From: Martelella mediterranea
GTDB taxonomy: Bacteria; Pseudomonadota; Alphaproteobacteria; Rhizobiales; Rhizobiaceae
DNA length: 64,000 nt
NCBI RefSeq assembly: GCF_004342225.1
Contig: NZ_SMAR01000018.1
Coordinates: forward strand, 1 to 64,000
Direction: 5' to 3'
Below the pieces are notes generated by a model. It was not told the origin of the DNA and did not search any database. It was given only the letters and a program-made list of their open reading frames with translations. Numbering within the stretch: position 1 is the first letter of the stretch; each line of letters starts with the position of its first letter. A program made the position numbers and the translations under genes. This document shows, piece after piece, positions 41,025-49,888 of the stretch.

Positions 41025-42659
41025 TCAGGTGGGCAGGTGCTCATCCAGTGCCTCAAGCGTATCTTCAAGCCAGCCTATGCGCATTTCCGGAACGGAGCGC
41101 ATCAGCAGTTTGGTGTAATCATCAAACGGCGGTGAGAGCACCTCCTGTTTGCCGCCATAGCGAACCACTTCGCCCTGATACATCACAGCAATTGTATCTG
41201 CGACTTCGCGCACAGCAGCGATGTCATGGGTGATGAAGATATAGGTCACCCCATCTTTAAGCTGCAGGTCGCGCAGAAGTTTCAAAATGCCTTTTGCGAC
41301 CAGCGGGTCGAGCGCGCTCGTCACCTCGTCGCAGATGATCAGCTTCGGTTCCGCCGCAAGCGCGCGGGCGATGCAGACGCGCTGCTTCTGCCCGCCTGAA
41401 AGTTCCGCCGGATAGCGGTCGACGAATTCTTCGCCGAGTTCGATCCGGTCGAGCAGCTGAATAACCCGCTGGCGCTGCTCCTTGCCCTTCATGCCGAAAT
41501 AGAATTCCAGCGGCCGACCGATGATCGTGCCGACGGTCTGGCGCGGATTCATCGCCACGTCGGCCATCTGGTAGATCATCTGCAGTTCCTGCAGATCCTG
41601 CTTCGAACGCCCCTTGAGCGCGGAAGACAGAATCGAACCGTCAAACTCGACCGCGCCGGTATGCGGCTGCAAAAGCCCCGTCAGCACGCGGGCGAGCGTG
41701 GACTTGCCCGATCCGCTCTCGCCGACGATTGCCAAGGTCGTGCCCGGCTGGACTTCCATATTGATGTCTTTCAGCACATCGAAATCGAGCCCGCTATAAC
41801 GTGCAGAAATGTTTCTGATGGTCAGTACCGGCGCGCCGTCCGGATCACGCTCGCGCCGCTCAACATTGATCGCAGAGACAAGGTCACGGGTATAGTCTTC
41901 CTGCGGGTCATTGATAATCTGGTCGCAGGTTCCGTATTCCACGGTCTCACCGCATCTCAAAACCATGATGTCGTCGGCAATCTGGGCAACGACAGCAAGG
42001 TCGTGGGTGATATAGAGTGCAGCCACGCCGAAATCGCGGATCGCTTTCTTGATGGCCGCCAGAACGCCGAGTTGGGTGGTGACATCGAGGGCCGTCGTCG
42101 GCTCATCAAAGACAACAAGGTCCGGTTTCGGGCAGAGCGCCATGGCGGTCATGGCGCGCTGAAGCTGGCCGCCGGAGACCTGATGCGGGTATCGGTCACC
42201 GAAGGTTTCAGGGTCAGGCAGGCCGAGGCGGGTGAAGAGTTCGACAGCTCGTTCTTTGGCTTGGGTTCGGCTCATGCGCTTGTGCTTCACGGTCGATTCG
42301 ATGACCTGATCCATCAGCTTACGCGCGGGATTAAAAGCGGCGGCCGCTGATTGCGCCACATAGGTGACCTCCGCCCCGCGGGCAGAGCGCAGCACCTTGC
42401 CGGGCGCCCGTCGCATTTCCCGGCCATTAAGCTTGATCGAACCGCCCGTCAGCCGCACACCGCCACGGCCATAGCCCATGGCGGAAAGGCCGATGGTCGA
42501 CTTTCCCGCACCTGACTCACCAATCAGACCCAGCACTTTTCCTTCTTCCAGCTTCAGCGAGACACCATCAACAATTGTGATTTTCTGGGGTTTTTCGCCA
42601 GGCGGGTAGCTGGTTGCCTCGATTTTCAGGTCATCAATTTCCAGAAGGGGTTCAGCCAT
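41025..42659 (-). CDS. Peptide-type ABC transporter ATPase, two fused nucleotide-binding domains (DppD-DppF-like)
   Basis: 544 residues. First domain: Walker A GESGAGKST (about 47), signature VSGGQLQRAM (about 163), Walker B DLVVFDEPT. Second domain: Walker A GESGSGKST (about 315), signature LSGGQKQRV (about 425), Walker B LIICDEVTSALD. Fused DppD/DppF-like proteins power family-5 type importers. The ATG overlaps the upstream permease stop. It serves the permeases at 42652 and 43484. Confidence 0.93.
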   Translation of the reverse strand: MAEPLLEIDDLKIEATSYPPGEKPQKITIVDGVSLKLEEGKVLGLIGESGAGKSTIGLSAMGYGRGGVRLTGGSIKLNGREMRRAPGKVLRSARGAEVTYVAQSAAAAFNPARKLMDQVIESTVKHKRMSRTQAKERAVELFTRLGLPDPETFGDRYPHQVSGGQLQRAMTAMALCPKPDLVVFDEPTTALDVTTQLGVLAAIKKAIRDFGVAALYITHDLAVVAQIADDIMVLRCGETVEYGTCDQIINDPQEDYTRDLVSAINVERRERDPDGAPVLTIRNISARYSGLDFDVLKDINMEVQPGTTLAIVGESGSGKSTLARVLTGLLQPHTGAVEFDGSILSSALKGRSKQDLQELQMIYQMADVAMNPRQTVGTIIGRPLEFYFGMKGKEQRQRVIQLLDRIELGEEFVDRYPAELSGGQKQRVCIARALAAEPKLIICDEVTSALDPLVAKGILKLLRDLQLKDGVTYIFITHDIAAVREVADTIAVMYQGEVVRYGGKQEVLSPPFDDYTKLLMRSVPEMRIGWLEDTLEALDEHLPT

Positions 42660-43470
42660 TGCGGCCTCCTTTCAGTGAGGTCGTGCGCTCGAGAATCCAG
42701 TCGGCTACGAGATTGACAGAAATGGCGAGCGCGGCGATGGCAACAGCGGGCAGCAGTGCGGCCGGAATGCCATAAACAATACCATCCTTGTTTTCCTTCA
42801 CGATGCCGCCCCAGTCAGCGTTCGGCGGCTGGATACCAAGCCCGAGGAAGGACAACGTCGAGATGAACAGCACGACGAAGATGAAACGCATGCCGAGTTC
42901 GGCAATCAGCGGCGAAATCGCATTCGGCAGAATTTCCCGGAAGATAACCCAGATCTGGCCTTCACCGCGAAGCTTTGCGGCCTCGACGAAGTCCATGACC
43001 GCAAGATCGGCTGCCACCGCGCGCGACAGCCGGAACATGCGGGTCGCCTCGAGAAGGCCGATAACGACAATCAGGATCGGCACGGTCACCGGCATCACTG
43101 AAAGCACCACCAGGGCAAAGATCAGCGATGGGATGGCCATGATGAGGTCGACAAGGCGCGACAACATCTGATCAAGCCAGCCCCCGACTGTAGCGGCGAA
43201 AAGCCCGAGCGATGCGCCGATGATGAAGGCGACAAGGGTCGCGGCAACAGCGACGAAAATCGTGGTGCGGCCGCCATAGATCAGGCGCGACAGCAGATCG
43301 CGGCCGATATTGTCGGTGCCAAGCCAGTGCGCGGCGGATGACGGTTCCCAGACATCACCGACAATTTCGCTCATGCCGTAAGGCGCAAGCCAGGGCGCAA
43401 AGATGGCAGCGAAGAAAAAACAGGCGGCGACAAAAAGACCCAAAAGGGTTGGAAGTGGAATTTTTCTCAT
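42652..43470 (-). CDS. ABC transporter permease, DppC-like
   Basis: 272 residues. N-terminal helix followed by the DppC-type GTDNIGRDLLSRLIYGGRTT stretch and the BPD_transp_1 core, with the EAA-like loop EAAKLRGEGQIWVIFREILPNAISPLI. Second permease of the importer; 13 bases after the DppB-like gene and overlapping the ATPase start. Confidence 0.92.
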   Translation of the reverse strand: MRKIPLPTLLGLFVAACFFFAAIFAPWLAPYGMSEIVGDVWEPSSAAHWLGTDNIGRDLLSRLIYGGRTTIFVAVAATLVAFIIGASLGLFAATVGGWLDQMLSRLVDLIMAIPSLIFALVVLSVMPVTVPILIVVIGLLEATRMFRLSRAVAADLAVMDFVEAAKLRGEGQIWVIFREILPNAISPLIAELGMRFIFVVLFISTLSFLGLGIQPPNADWGGIVKENKDGIVYGIPAALLPAVAIAALAISVNLVADWILERTTSLKGGRNG

Positions 43471-43483
43471 GGTTTTTGCCTCC

Positions 43484-44443
43484 TCATCTTGGGTGCCGGA
43501 GGCGTGGATTGGCCAGAATTGAGAAGATATCCGCCAGCATGTTCAAGGTGATGTAGACGCCTGCGAAGATGATGCCACAGGCCTGAACAACAGGGACATC
43601 GCGCTTGGCCACATGATCGACCAGATACTGACCCATGCCGGGGTAGACAAAGACGACTTCCACGACGACCACCCCGACGACGAGATAGGCCATGTTCAGC
43701 ATCACAACATTGACGATCGGCGCAATGGCGTTGGGAAACGCGTGGCGCCAGATCACCTTGAAGCGGGAAAGTCCGTTCAGTTCGGCGGTTTCGATATAGG
43801 CCGACTGCATGACGTTCAAAAGCGCCGCCCGCGTCATGCGCATCATATGCGCCAGCACGACCATCACCAGAACGGTAACGGGAAGCGCAATGGCATGCAG
43901 CTTGGCGAAGAACGACATGTTCGCACTGATCATCGCCACCGATGGCGCCCAGCCGAGTTGCACGCCGATATAGAAGATCAGGATGTAGCTCAGCATGAAT
44001 TCCGGCACGGAAATCGATGCAAGCGTAATGGTCGAGATCAGCTTGTCCGGCCAGCGGTTGCGGTAGAGCACCGAAACGAGGCCGAGAATGATGGCAAGCG
44101 GCACCGAGATGATTGCCGCACACCCCGCCAGAAACAGCGTGTTGGAAAGCCGGCCCTCAATGGCGGTGGCGATGTTCTGGCCGTTGGTCAAGGACGTGCC
44201 GAGATCGCCGTGCAAGAGGCCTGCAAGCCACGTGAGGTAGCGTTGATAGACCGGCGCGTTCAGACCGAGTTCGGCGCGCAGGTTTGCCAAGGCTTCAGGT
44301 GTGGCGGACTGGCCGAGAATGGCCTGGGCGACATCGCCGGGCAGCATCTGGGTGCCGGAGAAAATCAGGATCGATACGAAAAAGATCAGCATGAGGCCCA
44401 GCGACAAGCGCTGGACCACAAGCTTGAGAAGGGAGGCGTTCAT
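43484..44443 (-). CDS. ABC transporter permease, DppB-like
   Basis: 319 residues. Starts with the DppB-type helix and QMLPGDVAQAILGQSATPEALANLRAELGLN periplasmic loop; EAA-like loop TAELNGLSRFKVIWRHAFPNAIAPIV. It forms the translocation pore with the DppC-like subunit. It begins 7 bases after the substrate-binding protein gene. Confidence 0.92.
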   Translation of the reverse strand: MNASLLKLVVQRLSLGLMLIFFVSILIFSGTQMLPGDVAQAILGQSATPEALANLRAELGLNAPVYQRYLTWLAGLLHGDLGTSLTNGQNIATAIEGRLSNTLFLAGCAAIISVPLAIILGLVSVLYRNRWPDKLISTITLASISVPEFMLSYILIFYIGVQLGWAPSVAMISANMSFFAKLHAIALPVTVLVMVVLAHMMRMTRAALLNVMQSAYIETAELNGLSRFKVIWRHAFPNAIAPIVNVVMLNMAYLVVGVVVVEVVFVYPGMGQYLVDHVAKRDVPVVQACGIIFAGVYITLNMLADIFSILANPRLRHPR

Positions 44444-44450
44444 GGGCGCC

Positions 44451-46037
44451 TCAAGCCTTCCAGCATTTTACAGGAGCAAGACCGTTCATCAGCTCGAAGA
44501 CGCCGTTTTCTTCCCAGCCCTGAACATCGGTGCTGACGGCCTGAACGAACTCGTTGAACATCGGGCAGATGAGACCACCCTCGTCGCGCAGGATCTGCGC
44601 CATCTGGCTGTACTGTTCTTTACGCTTTTGCTGGTCCAGCTCGCCCTTGGCCTGGAACAGAAGCTCATCGAACTCTTCATTGTAGAAGTGGGTGTCGTTC
44701 CAGTCGGCACTGGAAAGATAGGCGGTGGTGTACATCTGGTCCTGAACCGGACGGCCATCCCAATAGGAAGCGCAGAACGGCGTGTTGTTCCAGACATCCG
44801 ACCAGTAGCCATCATCCGGCTCGCGCTGGATTTCAAGCGGAATGCCGGCGGCCCGTGCGCTCTGCTGGAAAAGCTGCGCGGCATCGACGGCGCCCGGGAA
44901 GGCGGTTTCGGCAACACGCAGAATGATCGGGCTGCCATCATGACCGGAAGCCTTGTAGAGTTCGGCGGCCTTTTCCGGATCGTAAGTGCGCTGCTCGATG
45001 CTGTCATCGAACAGCGGATAGCTTTCGTTGATCGGGAAATCATTACCGACCGAACCGTAGCCACGCAGGATCTTTTCGACCATTTCCTCGCGGTTGATCG
45101 CGTATTTCAGTGCGTTGCGCAGTTCCTTGTTGTCGAAGGGCGGCTGGTCGCACTGCATGATGAAGACATAGTGGCCACGACCGGCAACATGGTCGACATT
45201 GATGTTCGGCGCACGGTCGAGGAGGCCTGCAACGCGGGGCGCGACCTGGTTGGCGATATCGACCTGTCCGGACTGAAGGGCGGCATTGCGCGCCGTCGCA
45301 TCGTTGATGATGGTCATCTCGATCGTATCGAAGTGACCGCGGCTGTCATCCCAGTAGTCTGCGAACTTTTCGAAGGTGTAGCGAACGCCGGGTTCCGCTT
45401 CGACAATTTTGTAAGCTCCGGTACCGATACCGGCAGTCGGATCTTCGCGACCGCCGCCCGGCTGGATCGCCAGATGGAAGTCGGAAAGGAGGTAGGGAAG
45501 GTCCGCCGTCGGCACGTCGACCTCGACGATCAGGTTTTCGCCATCGACGCGGATATCGGAAATGCCGCGCATGATGCCGAGCGCGCCGGACTTCGAATCC
45601 TCATCCGAATGGCGCAGCAGCGTCTGGCGCACATCTTCCGGCGTCATCGTCTCGCCATTGTGGAATTTGACGCCCTGGCGGATCTTGAAGGTCCAGGTCT
45701 TGGCATCGTCGGAGGCCTCATAGGATTCCGCCAGACGCGGGTTCAGCGAACCATCGGCATTCACTTCGAGAAGCTGTTCGCCATAGGCGCGAACGACGTG
45801 AAATGGCACCTGGCTGGCAATCAGCGCCGGGTCGAGCGAGGTCGTGGACGAGCCGCCGCCAAGGCCCATGCGCAGCGTGCCACCCTTGACCGGCTCCTGC
45901 GCCATGGCCATGCGGCCGAACATCGAATTGGCGGCCACAGCACCGACGCCGAACGCCGTGGTGCGGGCGATGAATGCGCGGCGGGACATGCCGCTCTTCA
46001 ACATGCCGGGTGTAAAAAAATTCCGATAATTGTTCAT
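44451..46037 (-). CDS. ABC transporter substrate-binding protein, family 5, Tat-exported
   Basis: 528 residues. Twin-arginine signal with SRRAFIART (residues 18-26) and a hydrophobic core ending near MAMAQEP. The mature part is SBP_bac_5: LDPALIASQVPFHVVRAYGEQLLEVNADGSLNPRLAESYE, WTFKIRQGVKFHNGETMTPEDV. Usual ligands are peptides, but the operon with carnitine dehydrogenase suggests carnitine, an acylcarnitine or a related betaine (inference). 106 bases with a stem-loop separate it from the dehydrogenase gene. Confidence 0.92.
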   Translation of the reverse strand: MNNYRNFFTPGMLKSGMSRRAFIARTTAFGVGAVAANSMFGRMAMAQEPVKGGTLRMGLGGGSSTTSLDPALIASQVPFHVVRAYGEQLLEVNADGSLNPRLAESYEASDDAKTWTFKIRQGVKFHNGETMTPEDVRQTLLRHSDEDSKSGALGIMRGISDIRVDGENLIVEVDVPTADLPYLLSDFHLAIQPGGGREDPTAGIGTGAYKIVEAEPGVRYTFEKFADYWDDSRGHFDTIEMTIINDATARNAALQSGQVDIANQVAPRVAGLLDRAPNINVDHVAGRGHYVFIMQCDQPPFDNKELRNALKYAINREEMVEKILRGYGSVGNDFPINESYPLFDDSIEQRTYDPEKAAELYKASGHDGSPIILRVAETAFPGAVDAAQLFQQSARAAGIPLEIQREPDDGYWSDVWNNTPFCASYWDGRPVQDQMYTTAYLSSADWNDTHFYNEEFDELLFQAKGELDQQKRKEQYSQMAQILRDEGGLICPMFNEFVQAVSTDVQGWEENGVFELMNGLAPVKCWKA

Positions 46038-46077
46038 TTTGCTTCCCTCTTGGTTTGGATTTGTCCGAAAACGAGAC

Positions 46078-46126
46078 GGCTCGTATGCCTCTCAGATAGG
46101 GCGGAATAAAAGTGTTGGTACGAGCC
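46078..46126 (-). other. Intercistronic stem-loop upstream of the substrate-binding protein gene
   Basis: GGCTCGTA (46078-46085) and TACGAGCC (46119-46126) form a perfect 8-bp inverted repeat around a 33-base loop. Placed between the dehydrogenase and binding-protein genes, it could stabilise or process the mRNA so that the binding protein is made in excess. Confidence 0.45.
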
Positions 46127-46143
46127 CGTATGAAACTTGGCAG

Positions 46144-47592
46144 CTAACGATCTCCGGGACGCTCTCCGACAAAGCGTCCGGCGCCATCGGCCGGAATATC
46201 GGCATGCATACGCTCAAATTCCGCCAGCTTATCGGCCACCGAACCGTCCGGCACGCAGGTGCGCCGGGCATTCAGATCGGTATGCAGCAGCAGCGTTTCG
46301 ACGGTTGCCGCCAGTTCGCCGTCGCCGCGGAAAAGCCGGTGGAAGAGATGCATCTTCTTTCCCTGGCCGGAGAGCAGCTGCGAGGTCGCCGTCAGCCTGT
46401 CGCCCTCGTGAACCTCGTTCAGATAACGCACATGGCTTTCGACCGTGAAGTAACTTAGACCTTTGGCAATATAGGCGCTGTCAGCGCCGATCAGCTGCAT
46501 GAAGCCATCCGTTGCCCTGGAGCCGGCCTCCAGATAGAAAGCCTCGTTCATATGGCCGTTATAGTCGGTCCAAGAAGCTGGAACCTGATGGCGAAGCGTG
46601 ACAGGCATTCCGTCATGTGTCCCACTGAAAGCAAGTGTCGCTTCATGGTCGGAAATGACCTTGCCGCCCGCATTGTTGCTGACCTTCAGCGCACGCAGAA
46701 TGCCAACAAGGTTATCGTCGCGCTCCCGCTCCAGTTCACGGATCGTCTTTTTCCCGGACTGATCCTCCGACTGACCGGCGATCAGGTCGACCAGTTCTTC
46801 ATTGAATTTCGGGACATCCATCAGCTTCGTCCACGGCCAGGAAAGGGCCGGGCCGAACTGTCCCATGAAATGTCGCATTCCAGCTTCGCCCCCGGCGATT
46901 CGATAGGTCTCGAAAAGCCCCATCTGGGCAAAACGCAGGCCAAAACCCATACGGATTGCTTCATCAATATCTTCTGTGGTGGCGATGCCGTCTTTTACCA
47001 GCCAAAGGCTTTCGCGCCAGATTGCTTCGAGCAGGCGATCAGCAATATGAGCGTCGATTTCCTTTTTAACCGACAGCGGGTGCATGCCGATCGAACGCAA
47101 TACCGCAGCGGCTTTTGCACACTCTGCTCTTTCGCCAACCAGCTCCACCAGAGGCAGAAGATAAACGGGATTAAATGGGTGGGCAACAATGGCACGCGCA
47201 CCTCTGGAGCAAAGCTCGGAAGGCTTGAAGCCTGAAGTCGATGAACCGATCACCGCTTCGGCCGGTGCGGCGTTGGTGATGGCTGCATGAACCGCATGTT
47301 TAAGCTGAAGGCGTTCCGGGACACTTTCCTGCACGTAGTCTGCGCCTTGAACGGCTTGTTCAAGCGTTTCGCAGAAGATGAGCTCACCTTCTTGCGGGAG
47401 TGGTCTATCGTAAAGCGCGGGCAGGGAGCGACGGGCATTGGCGATAACCTCACCGAATTTTCGTTCGGCTTCCGGGTCGGGGTCGAAAACTGAAACGTCG
47501 TACCCGTTCAGCAGAAAGCGCGCAGCCCATCCGCCGCCAATAACACCGCCGCCGATAATCGCAGCTTTGCAACTGCCATTATTGCTCATCAT
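46144..47592 (-). CDS. L-carnitine dehydrogenase fused to betainyl-CoA thioesterase
   Basis: 482 residues. Residues 1-320 are a 3-hydroxyacyl-CoA dehydrogenase-type domain: NAD-binding GGGVIGGGWAARFLLNGYDV, catalytic-region SSTSGFKPSEL and AHPFNPVYLLPLVE. It oxidises carnitine to 3-dehydrocarnitine. Residues 335-475 are a hotdog thioesterase (VPASWTDYNGHMNEAFYLEAGSRATDGFM) expected to hydrolyse betainyl-CoA to glycine betaine. The same fusion is known in Rhizobiales such as Sinorhizobium. It overlaps the BKACE gene by 4 bases; together the two catalyse carnitine to glycine betaine. Confidence 0.9.
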   Translation of the reverse strand: MMSNNGSCKAAIIGGGVIGGGWAARFLLNGYDVSVFDPDPEAERKFGEVIANARRSLPALYDRPLPQEGELIFCETLEQAVQGADYVQESVPERLQLKHAVHAAITNAAPAEAVIGSSTSGFKPSELCSRGARAIVAHPFNPVYLLPLVELVGERAECAKAAAVLRSIGMHPLSVKKEIDAHIADRLLEAIWRESLWLVKDGIATTEDIDEAIRMGFGLRFAQMGLFETYRIAGGEAGMRHFMGQFGPALSWPWTKLMDVPKFNEELVDLIAGQSEDQSGKKTIRELERERDDNLVGILRALKVSNNAGGKVISDHEATLAFSGTHDGMPVTLRHQVPASWTDYNGHMNEAFYLEAGSRATDGFMQLIGADSAYIAKGLSYFTVESHVRYLNEVHEGDRLTATSQLLSGQGKKMHLFHRLFRGDGELAATVETLLLHTDLNARRTCVPDGSVADKLAEFERMHADIPADGAGRFVGERPGDR

Positions 47593-48509
47593 GCTTTGAC
47601 CTTCGGAGCCCGCTTCACAAGGCCGAACTTTTCACGCACGGCGTCCGGCCCAATGACACGTCCACCCATGTTCTCGGCAATCGCGACGGCCTTTTCGACG
47701 AGCTGCGCATTGGTGGCGAGCACACCTTTCGACAGATAGATATTGTCTTCCAGTCCGACGCGAATATTGCCGCCCGCAAGCATGGCTGCCGCTGCATAAG
47801 GCATCTGATCGCGGCCAAGAGAGAAGGCTGACCATTGCCAGTCTTCCGGTACGTTGTTGACCATTGCCATGAAGGTGTTGAGGTCGTTTGGCGCACCCCA
47901 CGGCACACCCATGCAAAGCTGAACCAGGGCGGGCGACGCCAGTACGCCTTCCTTGACCAGCTGTTTGGCAAACCAGAGATGGCCGGTATCAAAAGCTTCG
48001 ATTTCAGGTTTAACGCCAAGGTCAGTCATCATCTGCCCCATGGCGCGCAGCATGCCCGGTGTATTGGTCATCACGTAATCGGCTTCGGCGAAATTCATCG
48101 TGCCACAATCGAGCGTACACAGTTCCGGCAGGCATTCGGCTATATGGGCCACGCGTTCGGCAGCGCCGATCATGTCGGTTCCTGCCTCATTCACGGGCAG
48201 CGGTGCTTCCGTCGAACCAAAGGTAATATCACCGCCCATTCCGGCTGTGAGATTCAGGACAACATCAACTTCTGCATCGCGGATCCGGTCGGTCACCTCG
48301 CGGTAAAGCTCCAGAAGACGTGAAGGGGTGCCGGTTTCAGGGTCCCGTACATGGCAATGAACAATCGCAGCGCCGGCCTTTGCAGCATCGATGGCGCTTG
48401 CCGCGATGTCTTTCGGCGAGCGCGGCACGTGTGGCGAACGGTCCTGCGTTGCGCCGGAACCAGTCACGGCGCAGGTGATGAACACGTCTCTGTTCATTGT
48501 CAGAGGCAT
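47589..48509 (-). CDS. BKACE (DUF849) 3-dehydrocarnitine cleavage enzyme
   Basis: 306 residues from ATG 48509, which has AGGAG 6 bases upstream. The BKACE signature is clear: VFITCAVTGSG, AGAAIVHCHVRDPETGTPS with the metal-binding HxH, NLTAGMGG, and GNIRVGLEDNIYLSKG. With acetyl-CoA it converts 3-dehydrocarnitine to betainyl-CoA and acetoacetate. First gene of the carnitine operon. Confidence 0.9.
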   Translation of the reverse strand: MPLTMNRDVFITCAVTGSGATQDRSPHVPRSPKDIAASAIDAAKAGAAIVHCHVRDPETGTPSRLLELYREVTDRIRDAEVDVVLNLTAGMGGDITFGSTEAPLPVNEAGTDMIGAAERVAHIAECLPELCTLDCGTMNFAEADYVMTNTPGMLRAMGQMMTDLGVKPEIEAFDTGHLWFAKQLVKEGVLASPALVQLCMGVPWGAPNDLNTFMAMVNNVPEDWQWSAFSLGRDQMPYAAAAMLAGGNIRVGLEDNIYLSKGVLATNAQLVEKAVAIAENMGGRVIGPDAVREKFGLVKRAPKVKA

Positions 48510-48910
48510 GAATACTCCTGTCATGTTCGCGACGGTCTGCTGTTAAACGTGTCGCGAGATTTCATTTCTTTCGACCCGCTTGAGAGCGGAACTGATGGCA
48601 TCGCGCGGATTGACGCTCCGCGTGGCGTTGAACACATGTTAATCGTAACGACTGGATCACAGGCGCACAGGGTGTGAACGAGCCCGTTGCAAAAGCTGCG
48701 GGCCGACCCGGCGGAAACACCCGAGACCGGGTGGGTCCTTAACAGCGAAGAACATTCATCGCCGGATCATCCAATCCTGCTCTCTGTCCAGGCTGAATGG
48801 GCCATCAGAAGAGCTTCAAGACTTGAGTGGTTGCAAATGTAGGCTAGCCAGCGCGGCAACAATTGTCCTATATTGCCAAAAATTATTCAAAACGGGTCAT
48901 ATTTTGAGAT
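48510..48910. promoter_or_regulatory. Divergent control region of the carnitine operon and cdhR
   Basis: 401 bases without a supported gene. The part next to cdhR (48,840-48,910) is AT-rich (TATATTGCC, AAAATTATTC, ATATTTTGAGATATG) and probably holds promoter and regulator sites. A GC-rich segment near 48,695-48,740 can fold (ACCCGG/CCGGGT). No exact regulator box could be assigned. Confidence 0.5.
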
Positions 48911-49888
48911 ATGAAAGTCACCTACCTGCTGCTTGACGGTTTTTCCAATCTGATTCTATCGTGTCTTCTAGAGCCGCTTAGAGTGGTGGAAGAGCAATAT
49001 GGTGAAGGTATTTCCTGGCGAATGGTGACGGTTGATGATGAACCCGCACGCACCTCTTCCGACCTTTACTTCCTGCCCAACACGCGCATCGGTGAACTTG
49101 ATTATTCCGATATGCTGGTCATCATTTCGAGTAACGGATTCCGCCAGCATGTTACGCCCGCAAACCAACGGCTGGTCATGAAGCTTTCACGCCAGAGTGA
49201 GATCGTTATCGGGGCGGATGCCGGAGCGTGGCTTCTGGCCGCAACAGGTCTTCTGGATGATATGGCCGCGACCGTACACTGGCAGGTTATGGCTGACTTT
49301 GCCGAGGCCTTTCCGCAGGTGCGACTCAGCAGTGAGACGTTCGTGAGGGAAGGGCGCATATGGAGCTGCGGCGGTGCGTCGACTGGGCTCGATATGATAC
49401 TTGATTTTATTGGAGAGCGGTTCGGGGCTGACAAAGCCTTCACAGCCTCTTCAATGTTTATGCATGAGGCCAATCCGCAAAAAAGCGATCATCACCCGCC
49501 CACACCGCTTTCGGGAGCAGGTGGCAATAAGCTGCATGAAATCATGAGCATTATGACCGAGACAATCGAAAATCCTCTGTCACTCAACATGCTGGCCGAA
49601 CGCGCCTGCCTTTCGCCGCGTACTCTTAACCGGCTGTTCAAAGGGGAGCTTGGTATGTCTCCGGGGCAGTATTATCAGTCTATGCGCCTTGCACGCGCGC
49701 GGGAACTGGCCGACGGTACTTCGCTTGATCTGCGCGAAATTGCACTACGCTGCGGCTATTGTGATGCTGCGGCTCTCGCCAAAGCCTTCAAACGGGTCTA
49801 CGGCCATTCCCTTCGCAAGCCGCAGGCTGCTATCGGTGTGGTTTCTGAGCCGTTTCTGCGCGACAACGTTCGGATATCGCGGCAATGA
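48911..49888 (+). CDS. cdhR: CdhR-type AraC-family regulator with DJ-1/PfpI domain
   Basis: 325 residues. Residues 1-185 are a GATase1/PfpI-like domain (YLLLDGFSNLILSCLLEPLRVVEEQYG; GADAGAWLLAATGLLDD; GGASTGLDMILDFIGERFG). Residues 215-315 are two AraC HTHs (NMLAERACLSPRTLNRLFKGELGMSPGQYYQSMRLARARELA; DLREIALRCGYCDAAALAKAFKRVYGHS). In Pseudomonas, CdhR activates carnitine catabolism; the divergent position here suggests the same job. Its 3' end overlaps the convergent esterase by 59 bases. Confidence 0.88.
   Translation: MKVTYLLLDGFSNLILSCLLEPLRVVEEQYGEGISWRMVTVDDEPARTSSDLYFLPNTRIGELDYSDMLVIISSNGFRQHVTPANQRLVMKLSRQSEIVIGADAGAWLLAATGLLDDMAATVHWQVMADFAEAFPQVRLSSETFVREGRIWSCGGASTGLDMILDFIGERFGADKAFTASSMFMHEANPQKSDHHPPTPLSGAGGNKLHEIMSIMTETIENPLSLNMLAERACLSPRTLNRLFKGELGMSPGQYYQSMRLARARELADGTSLDLREIALRCGYCDAAALAKAFKRVYGHSLRKPQAAIGVVSEPFLRDNVRISRQ

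Noticed and set aside
44301-46109. Plus-strand ORF of 602 codons antisense to the substrate-binding protein
   Set aside because: The minus strand encodes an unambiguous Tat-exported SBP_bac_5 protein; the plus ORF has no recognisable family or ribosome site.
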